DNA from: Actinoplanes sp040639655
GTDB lineage: Bacteria; Actinomycetota; Actinomycetes; Mycobacteriales; Micromonosporaceae
Assembly: GCF_040639655.1 (NCBI RefSeq)
Contig: NZ_JBFAAI010000003.1
Location: 434,001-498,000 of the forward strand
DNA: 64,000 nt
Direction of reading: 5' to 3'
Below the pieces are notes generated by a model. That model ran no database searches, had not been told where the DNA came from, and saw only the letters and a program-made list of their open reading frames with translations. How positions within the stretch are numbered: position 1 is the stretch's first letter; each line of letters opens with the position of its first letter. The translations under genes were made by a program, and so were the position numbers. Shown here piece after piece: positions 43,723-52,937 of this stretch.

Positions 43723-45165
43723 TCACCCATGCGCTTTTCCGCGACCCCCCGGGCCTGTCTTCTTTCGGGGCTTGACGGAAACCTCGATGGGCGAGCCCTC
43801 GAAGCCGAACTCTTCTCGCAGCTTGCGTTCGATGAAGCGCAGGTAGCCGGCGTCGAACGGGCCCGTCGTGAACAGGACGAACCGGGGCGGGGCCACACCT
43901 GCCTGGGTGGCGAAGAGGACCCTGGGGGCCCGGCCGCCGCGGACCGGGTGTGGCGTCGCCTGTGTCAGGGCGGTCAGCCACTGGTTGAGGGCGCCGGTGG
44001 GGATGCGGGTCTCCCACGATGTCAGGGCGCGCCGGATGGCGGGGGCCAGCTTGTCGACGGCCCGGCCGGTCTTGGCGGAGATGTTGACCCGTACGGCCCA
44101 GGTGACCCGTTTGAGATCGCGGTCGATCTCCTTGTCCAGGTAGAACCGGCGGTCGGGGTCGACCAGGTCCCACTTGTTGAAGGCGATGACCAGGGCTCGG
44201 CCGGCTTCGATGACCTGGGTGATGACCCGCTGGTCCTGTTCGCTGATGACCTCGCCGGAGTCGAGCAGGACCACCGCGACCTCGGCTGCCTCGACGGCGC
44301 CGGCGGTGCGGAGGGAGGCGTAGTACTCGGTGCCGGAGGCCTGGTTGACGCGCTTGCGGAGGCCGGCCGTGTCGACGAACTGCCAGACCTGGCCGTCCAT
44401 CTCGACCAGGCTGTCGACCGGGTCGACCGTGGTGCCGGCGACCGAGTCGACCACCGCGCGTTCCTCTTTCGCGAGCCGGTTGAGGAGGCTGGACTTGCCC
44501 ACGTTGGGGCGGCCGACGAGGGCGACGCGGCGCGGGCCGCGGACTCCGCCTTCGACCACCGGCGGGGTGGGCGGCAGGGCGTTGAGAATGTCGTCGAGCA
44601 GGTCGCCGGAGCCGCGGCCGTGCAGGGCGGAGATCGGGTGCGGCTCGCCGAGGCCCAGGGACCACAGCGAGACGGCCTCGAGTTCGAGGTTCTGGTTGTC
44701 GGCCTTGTTGGCGACCAGGATGACCGGCTTGTGGCTGCGGCGCAGCATCTTGACCGCGGCTTCGTCGACGTCGGTGGCGCCGACGGAGACGTCGACCACG
44801 AAGACGACGACATCGGCGGTCTGTACGGCGATCTCGGCCTGCGCCGCGATGGCCGCGGCACGGTCGCGGGCGTCGGGTTCCCAGCCGCCGGTGTCGACGA
44901 CGGTGAACCGGCGGCCGCTCCACTGGGCGTCGTACGGGACACGGTCGCGGGTGACGCCCGGCTTGTCCTCGACGACGGCCTGACGACGGCCGATGATGCG
45001 GTTCACCAGCGTCGACTTGCCGACGTTGGGTCGTCCGACCACGGCTACGACCGGGACGGGGCCGACGTAGTCCTCGGACGACGGGTCGGCGGAGGAGTCG
45101 GGTCCGGAGAGGTCGAATCCGCCCTCGAAGTCGTTGAGATCGAGGTCGGCGGGAAGTTCAGTCAC
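43723..45165 (-). CDS. der: Ribosome biogenesis GTPase Der (EngA)
   Basis: A 480-residue protein with two tandem Era-like GTPase domains and a KH-like C-terminal domain. The first G domain has GRPNVGKST, DTGGW and NKAD; the second has GRPNVGKSS, DTAGLRKR and NKWD. The C-terminal YLRFIERKLREEFGFEGSPI is the KH-like end. It acts in 50S ribosome assembly. GTG 45165 lies within the cmk stop (GTGA), giving the widespread cmk-der pair. A short acidic N-terminal extension of about 35 residues is usual in actinobacteria. Confidence 0.97.
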   Translation of the reverse strand: MTELPADLDLNDFEGGFDLSGPDSSADPSSEDYVGPVPVVAVVGRPNVGKSTLVNRIIGRRQAVVEDKPGVTRDRVPYDAQWSGRRFTVVDTGGWEPDARDRAAAIAAQAEIAVQTADVVVFVVDVSVGATDVDEAAVKMLRRSHKPVILVANKADNQNLELEAVSLWSLGLGEPHPISALHGRGSGDLLDDILNALPPTPPVVEGGVRGPRRVALVGRPNVGKSSLLNRLAKEERAVVDSVAGTTVDPVDSLVEMDGQVWQFVDTAGLRKRVNQASGTEYYASLRTAGAVEAAEVAVVLLDSGEVISEQDQRVITQVIEAGRALVIAFNKWDLVDPDRRFYLDKEIDRDLKRVTWAVRVNISAKTGRAVDKLAPAIRRALTSWETRIPTGALNQWLTALTQATPHPVRGGRAPRVLFATQAGVAPPRFVLFTTGPFDAGYLRFIERKLREEFGFEGSPIEVSVKPRKKTGPGGRGKAHG

Positions 45166-45842
45166 TTACTTACCTTGCTGTTCAGCAGATCAAGGAGGTG
45201 GGCGACGACGTCGTCGATGCCCATGCCGGTGGTGTCGACCTCGACGGCGTCGGACGCCTGCTTGAGCGGGTCGACGGCGCGGCTGGAGTCAAGTTTGTCG
45301 CGGCGGGCCAGGTCGGCCTCGGTAGCGGCAACATCGGTGGCGTCCTCGGCGCTGCGCCGGGCGGCGCGGGCGGCGGCGGACGCGGTCAGGTAGACCTTCA
45401 GGTCGGCGTCGGGGGCGACGACGGAGGCGATGTCTCGGCCCTCGACGATGATGCGCGGCTGGCCGGCGATGATCGCCTGCTGCAGGGCGACCAGGTGTTT
45501 GCGGACGGCGGGGACGGCAGCGACCGCGGAGACGGCGGCGGTGACCTCCGGGCCGCGGATCGGGGCGTCGACGTTGGTGCCGTTGGCGGCGAAGTGCGGG
45601 GCCCGCGGGTCGGTGCCGATCGACAGCTCGGTCTCCAGCGCGATCTTGGCGATGGCGTCGGGGTCGGCGAGGTCGGCGCCGCCCTGGAGCACGGCCCAGG
45701 TGACGGCGCGGTACATGGCGCCGGTGTCGAGGTAGACACCGTCGACCGCGGTGGCGAGGCGCCGGGAGACGGTGGACTTACCCGACCCGGAGGGGCCGTC
45801 GACGGCCACCACGCACTTCTCCGGCCGTTCTTGAAGTGCCAC
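45162..45842 (-). CDS. cmk: Cytidylate kinase
   Basis: A 226-residue (d)CMP kinase. The P-loop is VAVDGPSGSGKST, then YLDTGAMYRAVTW for nucleotide-monophosphate binding, the long NMP-binding insert of type I CMP kinases, IIVEGRDIASVVAP, and the lid RRSAEDAT. GTG 45842 has AGGAGG upstream. It makes CDP/dCDP from CMP/dCMP. It is the first gene of the cmk-der operon. Confidence 0.96.
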   Translation of the reverse strand: MALQERPEKCVVAVDGPSGSGKSTVSRRLATAVDGVYLDTGAMYRAVTWAVLQGGADLADPDAIAKIALETELSIGTDPRAPHFAANGTNVDAPIRGPEVTAAVSAVAAVPAVRKHLVALQQAIIAGQPRIIVEGRDIASVVAPDADLKVYLTASAAARAARRSAEDATDVAATEADLARRDKLDSSRAVDPLKQASDAVEVDTTGMGIDDVVAHLLDLLNSKVSK

Positions 45843-45931
45843 CGTTCCTCCTCGAGGGTCGCCACCGCCGAACCAACCCTCCCATTGTGCCGGTGAGCGC
45901 GGGCATCGACGAACCGGGGCCGGTCCGCTAT

Positions 45932-45947
45932 GTTACCCATGGGTAAC
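45932..45947. promoter_or_regulatory. Perfect 16-bp palindrome, candidate operator
   Basis: GTTACCCATGGGTAAC is fully self-complementary. It ends one base before the AAGGAGG ribosome site of the enoyl-CoA hydratase gene, so a bound repressor would block that gene. TTAC...GTAA half-sites are typical of TetR/GntR-type operators. No regulator gene is adjacent. Confidence 0.7.
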
Positions 45948-45961
45948 TAAGGAGGCCTGCC

Positions 45962-46624
45962 ATGCCGACCATGGACCGCCACGAGGACGTCTTCGTACTC
46001 GACCTCGGCGACACCGAGAACCGCCTGCACCCCGACACGATCGCCGCCGTCAACGGCCTGCTCGACGAGGCCGGGAAAGCCACCGGCCCGGCCGCGCTCG
46101 TCACCACCGCGACCGGCAAGCACTACAGCCTCGGCCTGGATCTCGAGTGGCTGCTCGCCCACCCGGACCAGCGCGTCGCGTACGGGACGTCCGTCCAGGA
46201 GCTCTTCGCCCGCCTGCTCACCCTTCCGATGGTCACCGTCGCGGCCATGCCCGGCCACGTCTTCGCCGGCGGCGCCATGCTCTCGCTCGCCCACGATCTG
46301 CGCATCATGCGCGCCGACCGCGGTTTCTGGTGCCTGCCCGAGGCGGACATCGACCTGCCCTTCACCCCCGGCATGAGCGCGCTCATCCAGGCACGCCTCA
46401 CCCCGCAGACCGCGCACGAGGCGATGGTCACGGCCCGCCGGTTCGGCGGCACGGAGGCCGCCGAACGCCACATCGTCGACAAGGCGCTCCCCGCCGACGA
46501 GGTGCTGCCGGCCGCGATCGCCCTCGCCCAGTCGCTGGCGAGCAAGGCCGGGCCCACCCTCGGCACGATCAAGACACGCCTGTACCCCGGCGTCCTCCAG
46601 GCCCTCCGCTCACCCAAGATCTAG
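45962..46624 (+). CDS. Enoyl-CoA hydratase/isomerase family protein
   Basis: A 220-residue crotonase-fold protein, slightly shorter than the usual 255-260. KHYSLGLDLEWL is the first oxyanion-hole loop and MPGHVFAGGAMLSLAHDLRI the second. The usual catalytic Glu of the hydratases after the second loop is not evident (PEADIDLPF occupies the region), so it may be an isomerase or hydrolase of the superfamily. AAGGAGG precedes ATG 45962. It stands alone behind a perfect palindrome. Confidence 0.85.
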   Translation: MPTMDRHEDVFVLDLGDTENRLHPDTIAAVNGLLDEAGKATGPAALVTTATGKHYSLGLDLEWLLAHPDQRVAYGTSVQELFARLLTLPMVTVAAMPGHVFAGGAMLSLAHDLRIMRADRGFWCLPEADIDLPFTPGMSALIQARLTPQTAHEAMVTARRFGGTEAAERHIVDKALPADEVLPAAIALAQSLASKAGPTLGTIKTRLYPGVLQALRSPKI

Positions 46625-47034
46625 CCGTACGGCCGGCGCGCTGAGACAAACCCGACAACCCAGATCCAGCCGTACGGCCGAAGCATCCCCGACCGAAAGC
46701 GGCGGCCACTGAAGTCTTCCGGCCTCAGGGCCGGGAGCACCCCCGCCACGACTGGCCAGCCCGTGCGGCCGCCCGTGACGGGGCCCCTGGTCGGCGACGG
46801 CCGGTCAGGGCAGGTTCGCAGCGTGTCACCGGCAGCGGGCAGAACTCGGCATGATCAGGCACGATGCCCTCGATGAGACGCAGACAGCGGGCGTCGACCA
46901 GAACCGTCATGCGGCAGATACTGCCGGGCGGGTATGACATTTTCTGCCCCGCCCGCCGGGCGGATATCAGGGAGACAGCCGCGCCCGGCGGGCAGACTCA
47001 CACCCGCAACCGGCCAGGGTCGCAGAGGTGGGGC
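46625..47034. other. Gene-free interval between convergent genes
   Basis: About 410 bases. Two copies of AGCCGTACGGCCG (near 46623 and 46669) and a small hairpin CCGGCCTCAGGGCCGG near 46720 probably serve as termination structures. A 71-codon minus-strand frame (46725-46940) lacks family features. Confidence 0.45.
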
Positions 47035-47958
47035 CTAGCGTGTCACCGCCGGCTCGGCGGGGACGGTGGCGGCTTCCTTCGGGCGGCTGCGGGAAACGGC
47101 CACACCGGCCAGGCAGAGGGCGCCGCCGGCCAGGGTGAGCCAGCCCGGGACCTCACTGAGGATCAGCCAGGACATCACGACCACGACGGCCGGCACCGCG
47201 TACGTGGTGGCGCCCATCTTGCCGGCCGTGGTGCGCGCCAGCGCGTACGCCCAGGTGGTGAATGCGATCGCGGTCGGGAAGACGCCCAGGTACACGACGC
47301 TCAGGGTGATCCGCAGCGGCGCCTCGGAGATGTCGGCGACCAGCTGCCCGGCGAACGGCAGGCAGGCGACGGCGCCGATCACGCACCCGAACGTGGTGGC
47401 CTGCAGGGCGGTCGCGTGTTTCAGGGCCGGTTTCTGGGCGACCACACCGGCGGCATAGGTGACGGCCGCCACCAGGCACAGGGCGACACCGAGCGCCGAC
47501 GCGTGACCACCACGTGACATCGAGAAGCCGACGACGATCGTCCCGGCGAAGGAGACCCCGATGCCGGCGAGCAGTCTGGGCGGGAAACCCTCCTTGAGCA
47601 GCCAGCCGGCGAGCAGGGCCATCACGGCCGGGCCCACGTTGACCAGCATCGCGGCGGTACCCGCGTCGACCAGTTGCTCGCCCCAGTTCAGGGCGACCAT
47701 GTAGACGCCGAACCAGATCACCCCGGACACCACGATCCCCGGCCAGGCGGCACGCGGCGGCAGGCCCTGCCGGCTGATCAGCAGGAAGATCAGCAGCGTG
47801 GCGGCGCCGGCCAGCAGCCGGCCCAGGGCCAGCGAACCCGGCGAGAAGTGCGGGGCCGCGGCCCGGATGCCGACGAAGGCCGACGCCCACAGGACGACCG
47901 TGACGGTCGCCGCGGCGACGGCGGCACGCGAGGGGCGTACGAGATCGGGGGTGTTCAT
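47035..47958 (-). CDS. EamA/DMT-family transporter
   Basis: A 307-residue membrane protein with ten hydrophobic helices in two EamA halves. TVVLWASAFVGIRAAAPHFS opens the first; the second half has VTYAAGVVAQKPAL and VYLGVFPTAIAFTTWAYALA. These are drug/metabolite exporters or amino-acid effluxers. I prefer ATG 47958; an in-frame TTG at 47970 is possible and neither has a good ribosome site. Confidence 0.88.
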   Translation of the reverse strand: MNTPDLVRPSRAAVAAATVTVVLWASAFVGIRAAAPHFSPGSLALGRLLAGAATLLIFLLISRQGLPPRAAWPGIVVSGVIWFGVYMVALNWGEQLVDAGTAAMLVNVGPAVMALLAGWLLKEGFPPRLLAGIGVSFAGTIVVGFSMSRGGHASALGVALCLVAAVTYAAGVVAQKPALKHATALQATTFGCVIGAVACLPFAGQLVADISEAPLRITLSVVYLGVFPTAIAFTTWAYALARTTAGKMGATTYAVPAVVVVMSWLILSEVPGWLTLAGGALCLAGVAVSRSRPKEAATVPAEPAVTR

Positions 47959-48069
47959 AGGGAGAGCCAAGCGCGTCGCGCGGCCGGACGCTAGCGAAAA
48001 ACGGACCTGGCGTTGCCTTTTCGGATTGTGGCCAGGGCGGATAAGACCTGGTGATGACCGTAGTAGCGA

Positions 48070-48978
48070 TCAGAGTAGGCCGAGGGCGGTCACGGCATCG
48101 AAGGCGGGCATGCGTACGGCGTAGCGTGTGATGCCCCAGCGCTTCTCGTGGCGTTCGATCGCCGCGCGGATCTCGCTGACAGTGCCGATGAGGAGGAAGG
48201 GTGCGTCGAGTGCTTCGGAAACGCTCATGCCCAGCTCCTCGGCGTGCGGGGCCACCACCGCCTCGGCGTCGTCGGTGATCTGCATGACCTGCACCAGAGC
48301 CTCGAGCGCGGGCGGGTCCGTCCGGCCGGCCGAGCCCAGCCCGACCTGCTCCACCTGGGCGTCGATCTGCTCGGAACGCCATCGGGCCTCGTGGCTGTGG
48401 CCGTCCGGCAGCGTGCGCCCGAACCCGGAGAGTCCCACGATGTCGGCGTGTGTGCCGGCCCAGCGCAGCAGCCGGGAGTTGGCGGTGCCGAGCAGCAGCG
48501 GGACGCGGTCCTGGACCGGCCGCGGCTTGTCGAGGCGCGCCTCGGTCATGTCGAGGTGCGGCGTGTGCACGGTGACGGTGTCGCCGGCCAGCAACGCCAT
48601 GGTGGCCTCGGCGACGGCCACGCATCGGTCGACACGACCACCGACGCCCGGACGTTCCCGGCCGACGGCGAGCCATTCGGCGGGGGTGTGCCCGGCGCCG
48701 AGGCCCAGGGTGGCGCGGCCACCGGAGACCACGTCGAGGGTGGCGACATCGGTGGCGAGCAGGATCGGCTCGCGCACGCCGGCGTTGGCCACGTAGGCAC
48801 CGAGCTGGATCCGGCTGGTGACTGCTGCCGCGGCGGCCAGCGCGACGTAGGGGGCGGCGCAGGAGCCGGGATGGTCGGCGGCCTGCAGGGTGTCGAAACC
48901 GGCGGCTTCGGCGCGGGCGGCCAGTTCCAGCCAGGAGGCGGCATCAGCAGGTTGCGCCTGCAACGCGAACGAGGTCAC
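48070..48978 (-). CDS. LLM-class (luciferase-like) oxidoreductase
   Basis: A 302-residue TIM-barrel flavin/F420-dependent monooxygenase-family protein. LAARAEAAGFDTLQAADHPG is the first conserved barrel element, VTSRIQLGAYVANAGVREP the second, and LDVVSGGRATLGLGAGHTPA the third, as in MSMEG_2516-like F420-dependent oxidoreductases. GTG 48978 lacks a strong ribosome site. No partner gene indicates its substrate. Confidence 0.85.
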   Translation of the reverse strand: MTSFALQAQPADAASWLELAARAEAAGFDTLQAADHPGSCAAPYVALAAAAAVTSRIQLGAYVANAGVREPILLATDVATLDVVSGGRATLGLGAGHTPAEWLAVGRERPGVGGRVDRCVAVAEATMALLAGDTVTVHTPHLDMTEARLDKPRPVQDRVPLLLGTANSRLLRWAGTHADIVGLSGFGRTLPDGHSHEARWRSEQIDAQVEQVGLGSAGRTDPPALEALVQVMQITDDAEAVVAPHAEELGMSVSEALDAPFLLIGTVSEIRAAIERHEKRWGITRYAVRMPAFDAVTALGLL

Positions 48979-49054
48979 CGCCCGAGCCTTCCACCGGCAG
49001 GCGACCGGGAGCACGCCATTCTGCGGACGGCAGACGCCGGAAGTGCGGGGTGGC

Positions 49055-50458
49055 TCAGACGGCCTGCGGGAGTTCGGGGCGCATGTCGGGCTCGAACTCC
49101 CGGAAGGTGCCTTTGCTCGTCCTCTTGGCTCGGTACATCGCCAGGTCGGCTTCCTCGAGCAGGCGTTCCGCGGAGCGGCCCCCGCTGTACGCGATGCCGA
49201 CGCTTGCTCTGGTGTGGATGGTGCGGCCGGCGATGTCGTACGGCAGCGCGATCGAGTCGATGACCCGCTGCGCGATCTCGCGGGCCTGCCCACGGTGGTG
49301 CAACGGTTCGAGCAGGACCGCGAACTCGTCGCCGCCGAGGCGGGAGGCCATGTCGGTGTCGCGGACGGCGGCACGCAGCCGCCCGGCCACCGCGCGGAGC
49401 AACTCGTCGCCGGCGGCGTGGCCGAGAGTGTCGTTGACCTGCTTGAACAGGTCCAGGTCGAGGTACAGCAGGCCAGCTGTACCGGGGGCCGGAGCGGCGT
49501 CCAGCCCCTCCTCGACGCGCTGCAGGAACAGGGCCCGGTTCGGCAGTCCGGTGAGCGGGTCGTGGCGGGCCTCGTGCACGGCCGCCAGGGTGTGTGCGCC
49601 GGTGAGTGCCAGGCTGGCCTGTTCGGCGAAGGCGGCCAGCACGTCGCGTCCCTCCGACTCGCGGACCCCGGCCGCCGCTGACGGTGCGGTGATGACCAGG
49701 GCACCGGCCACGTCGCCGTCGATGTGGACCGGTGCGGCGGTCAGCCGGCCGCAATCCACCGGGCCGCCACCGGCGATTGCCCGGCGGGCAGCGTCGATCA
49801 GCGCGTCGGTGTCGCAGCATCCGGAACTGACCGAGGCGACCGCGTCCCTCAGCACGAGAGCGACCGGCACCCCGTCGAGCAGCCCGGACGCGGCTGCGGT
49901 GATCATGTCGAGGACCTCGGCGAGCGGGGTCCGCTGGTTCGCCGAACGCTGCACCCGCAGCAGGGTCTCCAGCAGTCGTTCCCGTCGTTCCAGCGCCTGC
50001 AGGAGTTCCAGCCGTGCGACCGCCTCCCGTTCGCGTTCCAGGCGCAACTCTCGTTCGGCCTCGAGGGTGCGCAGACCACGCAGGGCCAGCCCCAGAACGC
50101 GGGCCATGCCCTGCAGCATCTGTCGTTCCTCGGCCGCGAACGGCTCGTCGGCCCGGGCCACGATCAGCCGGTCCGTGGTGTCGCGGTCGAGGGTGTGCAC
50201 GGAGACGTGCATCGGGCCGACGCTGGGGAACGTCGCGGTGTCGGTACCCGGGTCCAGGCTGGTGAACAGAGATTTCGAGGGGGTGCGGCCGAGCCCGACC
50301 GACGCCGGGACGTCGTCGCCGCACACCACCGCGGCCACTTCGGCGTCGGTGGACTCGGTGGCGCGCTGCACGGCGAGGCGGGCCGCGGTGACGATCGTCC
50401 CGGCGCGGGTGATGGCGCTGAAGAACTCGGTGAGCTGCAGAGTCGACCAGCCGGACAT
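49055..50458 (-). CDS. GAF-GGDEF diguanylate cyclase
   Basis: A 467-residue cytoplasmic protein. Two GAF-like sensor regions (about 20-140 and 165-290) are joined by a coiled coil rich in Glu/Arg (LEREREAVARLELLQALERR). A GGDEF domain follows, with the active-site loop RLGGDEFAVLLE intact and DPLTGLPNRALF at its start, so it should make cyclic di-GMP. No EAL domain. It starts four bases after the FIST-domain gene, so the FIST protein probably controls it. Confidence 0.92.
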   Translation of the reverse strand: MSGWSTLQLTEFFSAITRAGTIVTAARLAVQRATESTDAEVAAVVCGDDVPASVGLGRTPSKSLFTSLDPGTDTATFPSVGPMHVSVHTLDRDTTDRLIVARADEPFAAEERQMLQGMARVLGLALRGLRTLEAERELRLEREREAVARLELLQALERRERLLETLLRVQRSANQRTPLAEVLDMITAAASGLLDGVPVALVLRDAVASVSSGCCDTDALIDAARRAIAGGGPVDCGRLTAAPVHIDGDVAGALVITAPSAAAGVRESEGRDVLAAFAEQASLALTGAHTLAAVHEARHDPLTGLPNRALFLQRVEEGLDAAPAPGTAGLLYLDLDLFKQVNDTLGHAAGDELLRAVAGRLRAAVRDTDMASRLGGDEFAVLLEPLHHRGQAREIAQRVIDSIALPYDIAGRTIHTRASVGIAYSGGRSAERLLEEADLAMYRAKRTSKGTFREFEPDMRPELPQAV

Positions 50459-50462
50459 GAGC

Positions 50463-51632
50463 TCAACCGAAGGCGAGCGCGACGACGGTGAGGTGGTGCA
50501 TGCCCTTGGCCTGCGTCTTGCGGACGATTTCCCCGTTGGAGTAGAAGCCGCTGTACGGGGTCGGTTTGATCGCGTCGTGCAGGCGGGCCGCGGCCAGGTC
50601 GGTGCCGTCGCCGCCGAGCGCGAGGGATCGTACGCAGCAGTCGAAGACCAGCAGGCCGAGCGGCTCGGACTCGAGGGCCGCGGTGGCCGCGGAGGCGGCG
50701 GCCGGTGCCGCATCGACGAGGCTGTCGGTGTCGGCCTCCATGAACCAGACCATGGCGCCTTCGGGGGTGTCGGCGAGGCCGAAGATCGATCGTGTCTGCG
50801 GGTCGGCCTGGAAGATGACCCGGATGTCCTCGCCGGTGCGGCGGGCCAGGCCGAGCGGCCGTACGGTCGCGAACTGCAGGAACGCCTCCGGGTCGGCGGC
50901 CAGTTCGGGGGCGCCGCCGGTGCGCCGCAGGTAGACGTCGAGGGCCGGCTCGCCGTCGAGTTCGTGGATGATGCCGTTCTCGCTGCGGGAGACGACCATC
51001 GGCTCACCGACGCGGCGCCAGCCGTGGGCGGCGCCGATGCCGAACGGGACGGGCGAGCCCAGGGTCGCACCGAGGACGGCGTTCGGCAGCACCTGCACCT
51101 CGGTGCCGTCGCTGAAGAAGTGGAACGTGCCGGTCTGGGTGACGTTGTCCCCGGCGCAGCCGCCGACGAGAGGCACCAGCGCACCGGCGACGGTGTAGGC
51201 GCCACGAACCATCTCCTGCTGGTCACCGCTGCGGCCGTCGCCGAGCAGCAGCACGACCCGGTGCTCGGCGTCGATGTCGTCGAGGCAGCTCGCGGCGCGG
51301 ATGCCGGCCTCGTACAGGTCGACGCTGTCGTGCGGGACTGCGCGCACCGACACGTCGTAGCCGCCGAGCGCGTTGACGACGACACCGGCGCCGCGGCCGT
51401 CGGGCGTGAATTCCCCGGACGTGGAGCAGCCGATCATCAGCACGTCACCGCCGGCTTCGGCGTGCACGGCTTCGGCCATCTCACGGGTGGCGTGGGTCAG
51501 CGAGGCGAAAACGACCAGCAGTCCGGCGCGGCGTCCGCCGAGCGCCTCACGGCAGGCCTCCGCTCCGGCTTTGGCAGGGTCAGCCGCCAGGCTGCGTCCG
51601 ACCCCGAACCACCGCTGCCCCGACGCGCCCAT
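50463..51632 (-). CDS. FIST-domain sensory protein
   Basis: A 389-residue protein with FIST_N (VLMIGCSTSGEFTPDG, LLLGDGRSGDQQEMVRGAY, PLVGGCAGDN) and FIST_C (YSGFYSNGEIVR near the C-terminus) domains and no membrane helix. FIST proteins are proposed ligand sensors, possibly for amino acids, and often pair with signalling outputs, as here with the GGDEF protein immediately downstream. Confidence 0.9.
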   Translation of the reverse strand: MGASGQRWFGVGRSLAADPAKAGAEACREALGGRRAGLLVVFASLTHATREMAEAVHAEAGGDVLMIGCSTSGEFTPDGRGAGVVVNALGGYDVSVRAVPHDSVDLYEAGIRAASCLDDIDAEHRVVLLLGDGRSGDQQEMVRGAYTVAGALVPLVGGCAGDNVTQTGTFHFFSDGTEVQVLPNAVLGATLGSPVPFGIGAAHGWRRVGEPMVVSRSENGIIHELDGEPALDVYLRRTGGAPELAADPEAFLQFATVRPLGLARRTGEDIRVIFQADPQTRSIFGLADTPEGAMVWFMEADTDSLVDAAPAAASAATAALESEPLGLLVFDCCVRSLALGGDGTDLAAARLHDAIKPTPYSGFYSNGEIVRKTQAKGMHHLTVVALAFG

Positions 51633-51796
51633 GTCCGCTCCCTCGGTTGCGGTCCGCCTCCGCGAACCATCCAGGCCAGAGGTTCGGCACCGGCGGGCAA
51701 GACCTTAGAAAGACCACCTTTGGTACGGCTACGAGGAGGCACCGGGGCCATCGAACGCGACGCGGGTGGCACACCGGCCCGACACGGCGCCTCCCT

Positions 51797-51875
51797 GGCT
51801 GCGGCGGCACTCACCGTCACCACCGGCTCGCGGCGCCTTCCCGGCTGCAGTGGCACTCACCGTCACCACCGGCTC
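51797..51875. repeat. Two 33-bp direct repeats, period 46 bp
   Basis: The sequence GGCTGCGGCGGCACTCACCG and its continuation to GGCTC occurs at 51797-51829 and again, with two differences, at 51843-51875. They lie in the 297-base gap between the divergent-looking FIST promoter and the end of the Rpn-type gene. Function is unknown; the shared CTCACCGTCACCACCGG core could be a protein-binding site. Confidence 0.6.
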
Positions 51876-51929
51876 ATTGGTGAGGGCTCACCGGATGCAA
51901 GCCGGCCACCAACGATCACCTCGGAAGCT

Positions 51930-52799
51930 TCAGCCGATCAGCCGCAGGTCGTCAAGCGTGGCACCGGCGACGATCCGGGCGATGCTGTCGGCATGGTCAC
52001 CACCGGCCAGTTGACGGGCGAGGTCGTCCAGATCATCGAAGTCACCGAATCTGGCTCGCAGAAGGACTCGCATTGAATCGACGTGCCCTTCGGTGATGCC
52101 CCGCTCGCGGTTGCGGCGGGCGATCTCGCGGCCGGACTCGGTCTGTTCGAGGATGTCGCTCATACCTCTCCTCTGCAGTGCATCGAGGATCTCGGCCGCC
52201 AGTGAGCCTCCCACCAGCATACCCACCTCGATCTGGACGATCTTCTCCTCGACGTCGGCGGTCGCGGCGATCCGGTCGGCTACGCGGTCGACCAGGTCGG
52301 GTGGTGGTTTCCGCGACCAGAGTGCCAGCGGTGCCAGCGGACCGCCGAGGAGAGCGTCAGCGTCCAGGTCGTCGGGCACGTTGACCGCCGGATAGTCGAG
52401 CCGCACCCGGTCGCGGTGGAAGCTGCCCGGCAATCCGCCACCGAGCGGCCAGATCACCACCTGGTGGATGCGGTGGTCGGTCCGGCGATACTTCAGGGCA
52501 AGGCCCGCCCAGTACGCGACCATTCGTTCCTGGAAGTCGTCGGTGCGCTGGACCTGGACCTCGACGTGGTAGACGTCGGCCGGCCGGGTGTCGTGGTGGC
52601 GGACCAGGAACACCTTGTCGCGCTGAAGGCTGCGCTGCCGTGGCAGTTCGGTGGGCCCGTCGAGAACCACCTCCCGGCCACCGAGCCGGGCGCCGCACAA
52701 CAACCGCAACGCGTCGCGCGGGTGACGCTCCAGAAGTGTCTTGTACAGGCCGTCGAAGTCACGGGCCGGTGGCGGCTGGGCGGGAACGCCGTCGGTCAC
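51930..52799 (-). CDS. Rpn/PD-(D/E)XK-type nuclease-like protein
   Basis: A 289-residue protein. VYHVEVQVQRTDDFQERMVA matches the conserved E-x-Q strand of Rpn-family (transposase_31-like) PD-(D/E)XK proteins, and RDFDGLYKTLLERHPRDALR the N-terminal part. The C-terminal region ends with a helical bundle (GREIARRNRERGITEGHVDS, LLRARFGDFDDL). GTG 52799 follows GGGAGGAG. Rpn relatives promote RecA-independent DNA breakage and transposition; such stand-alone proteins are common in actinobacteria and cyanobacteria without a known role. Confidence 0.75.
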   Translation of the reverse strand: MTDGVPAQPPPARDFDGLYKTLLERHPRDALRLLCGARLGGREVVLDGPTELPRQRSLQRDKVFLVRHHDTRPADVYHVEVQVQRTDDFQERMVAYWAGLALKYRRTDHRIHQVVIWPLGGGLPGSFHRDRVRLDYPAVNVPDDLDADALLGGPLAPLALWSRKPPPDLVDRVADRIAATADVEEKIVQIEVGMLVGGSLAAEILDALQRRGMSDILEQTESGREIARRNRERGITEGHVDSMRVLLRARFGDFDDLDDLARQLAGGDHADSIARIVAGATLDDLRLIG

Positions 52800-52937
52800 G
52801 ATTGCTCCTCCCGCACCCGCTGGCGGGCGCAACCACAGTCTCCTTGATGGGCGACCAGTGGTCAAGCGACAGGTGAGACAGTGACATCTAGGCGCTGCGA
52901 CACGGCGGAGGCACGGGATGCGCCCCCGCCGCCGGCC

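Noticed and set aside
46725..46940. A 71-residue minus-strand gene
   Set aside because: Arg/Pro-rich shadow-like composition, no ribosome site and no family resemblance.
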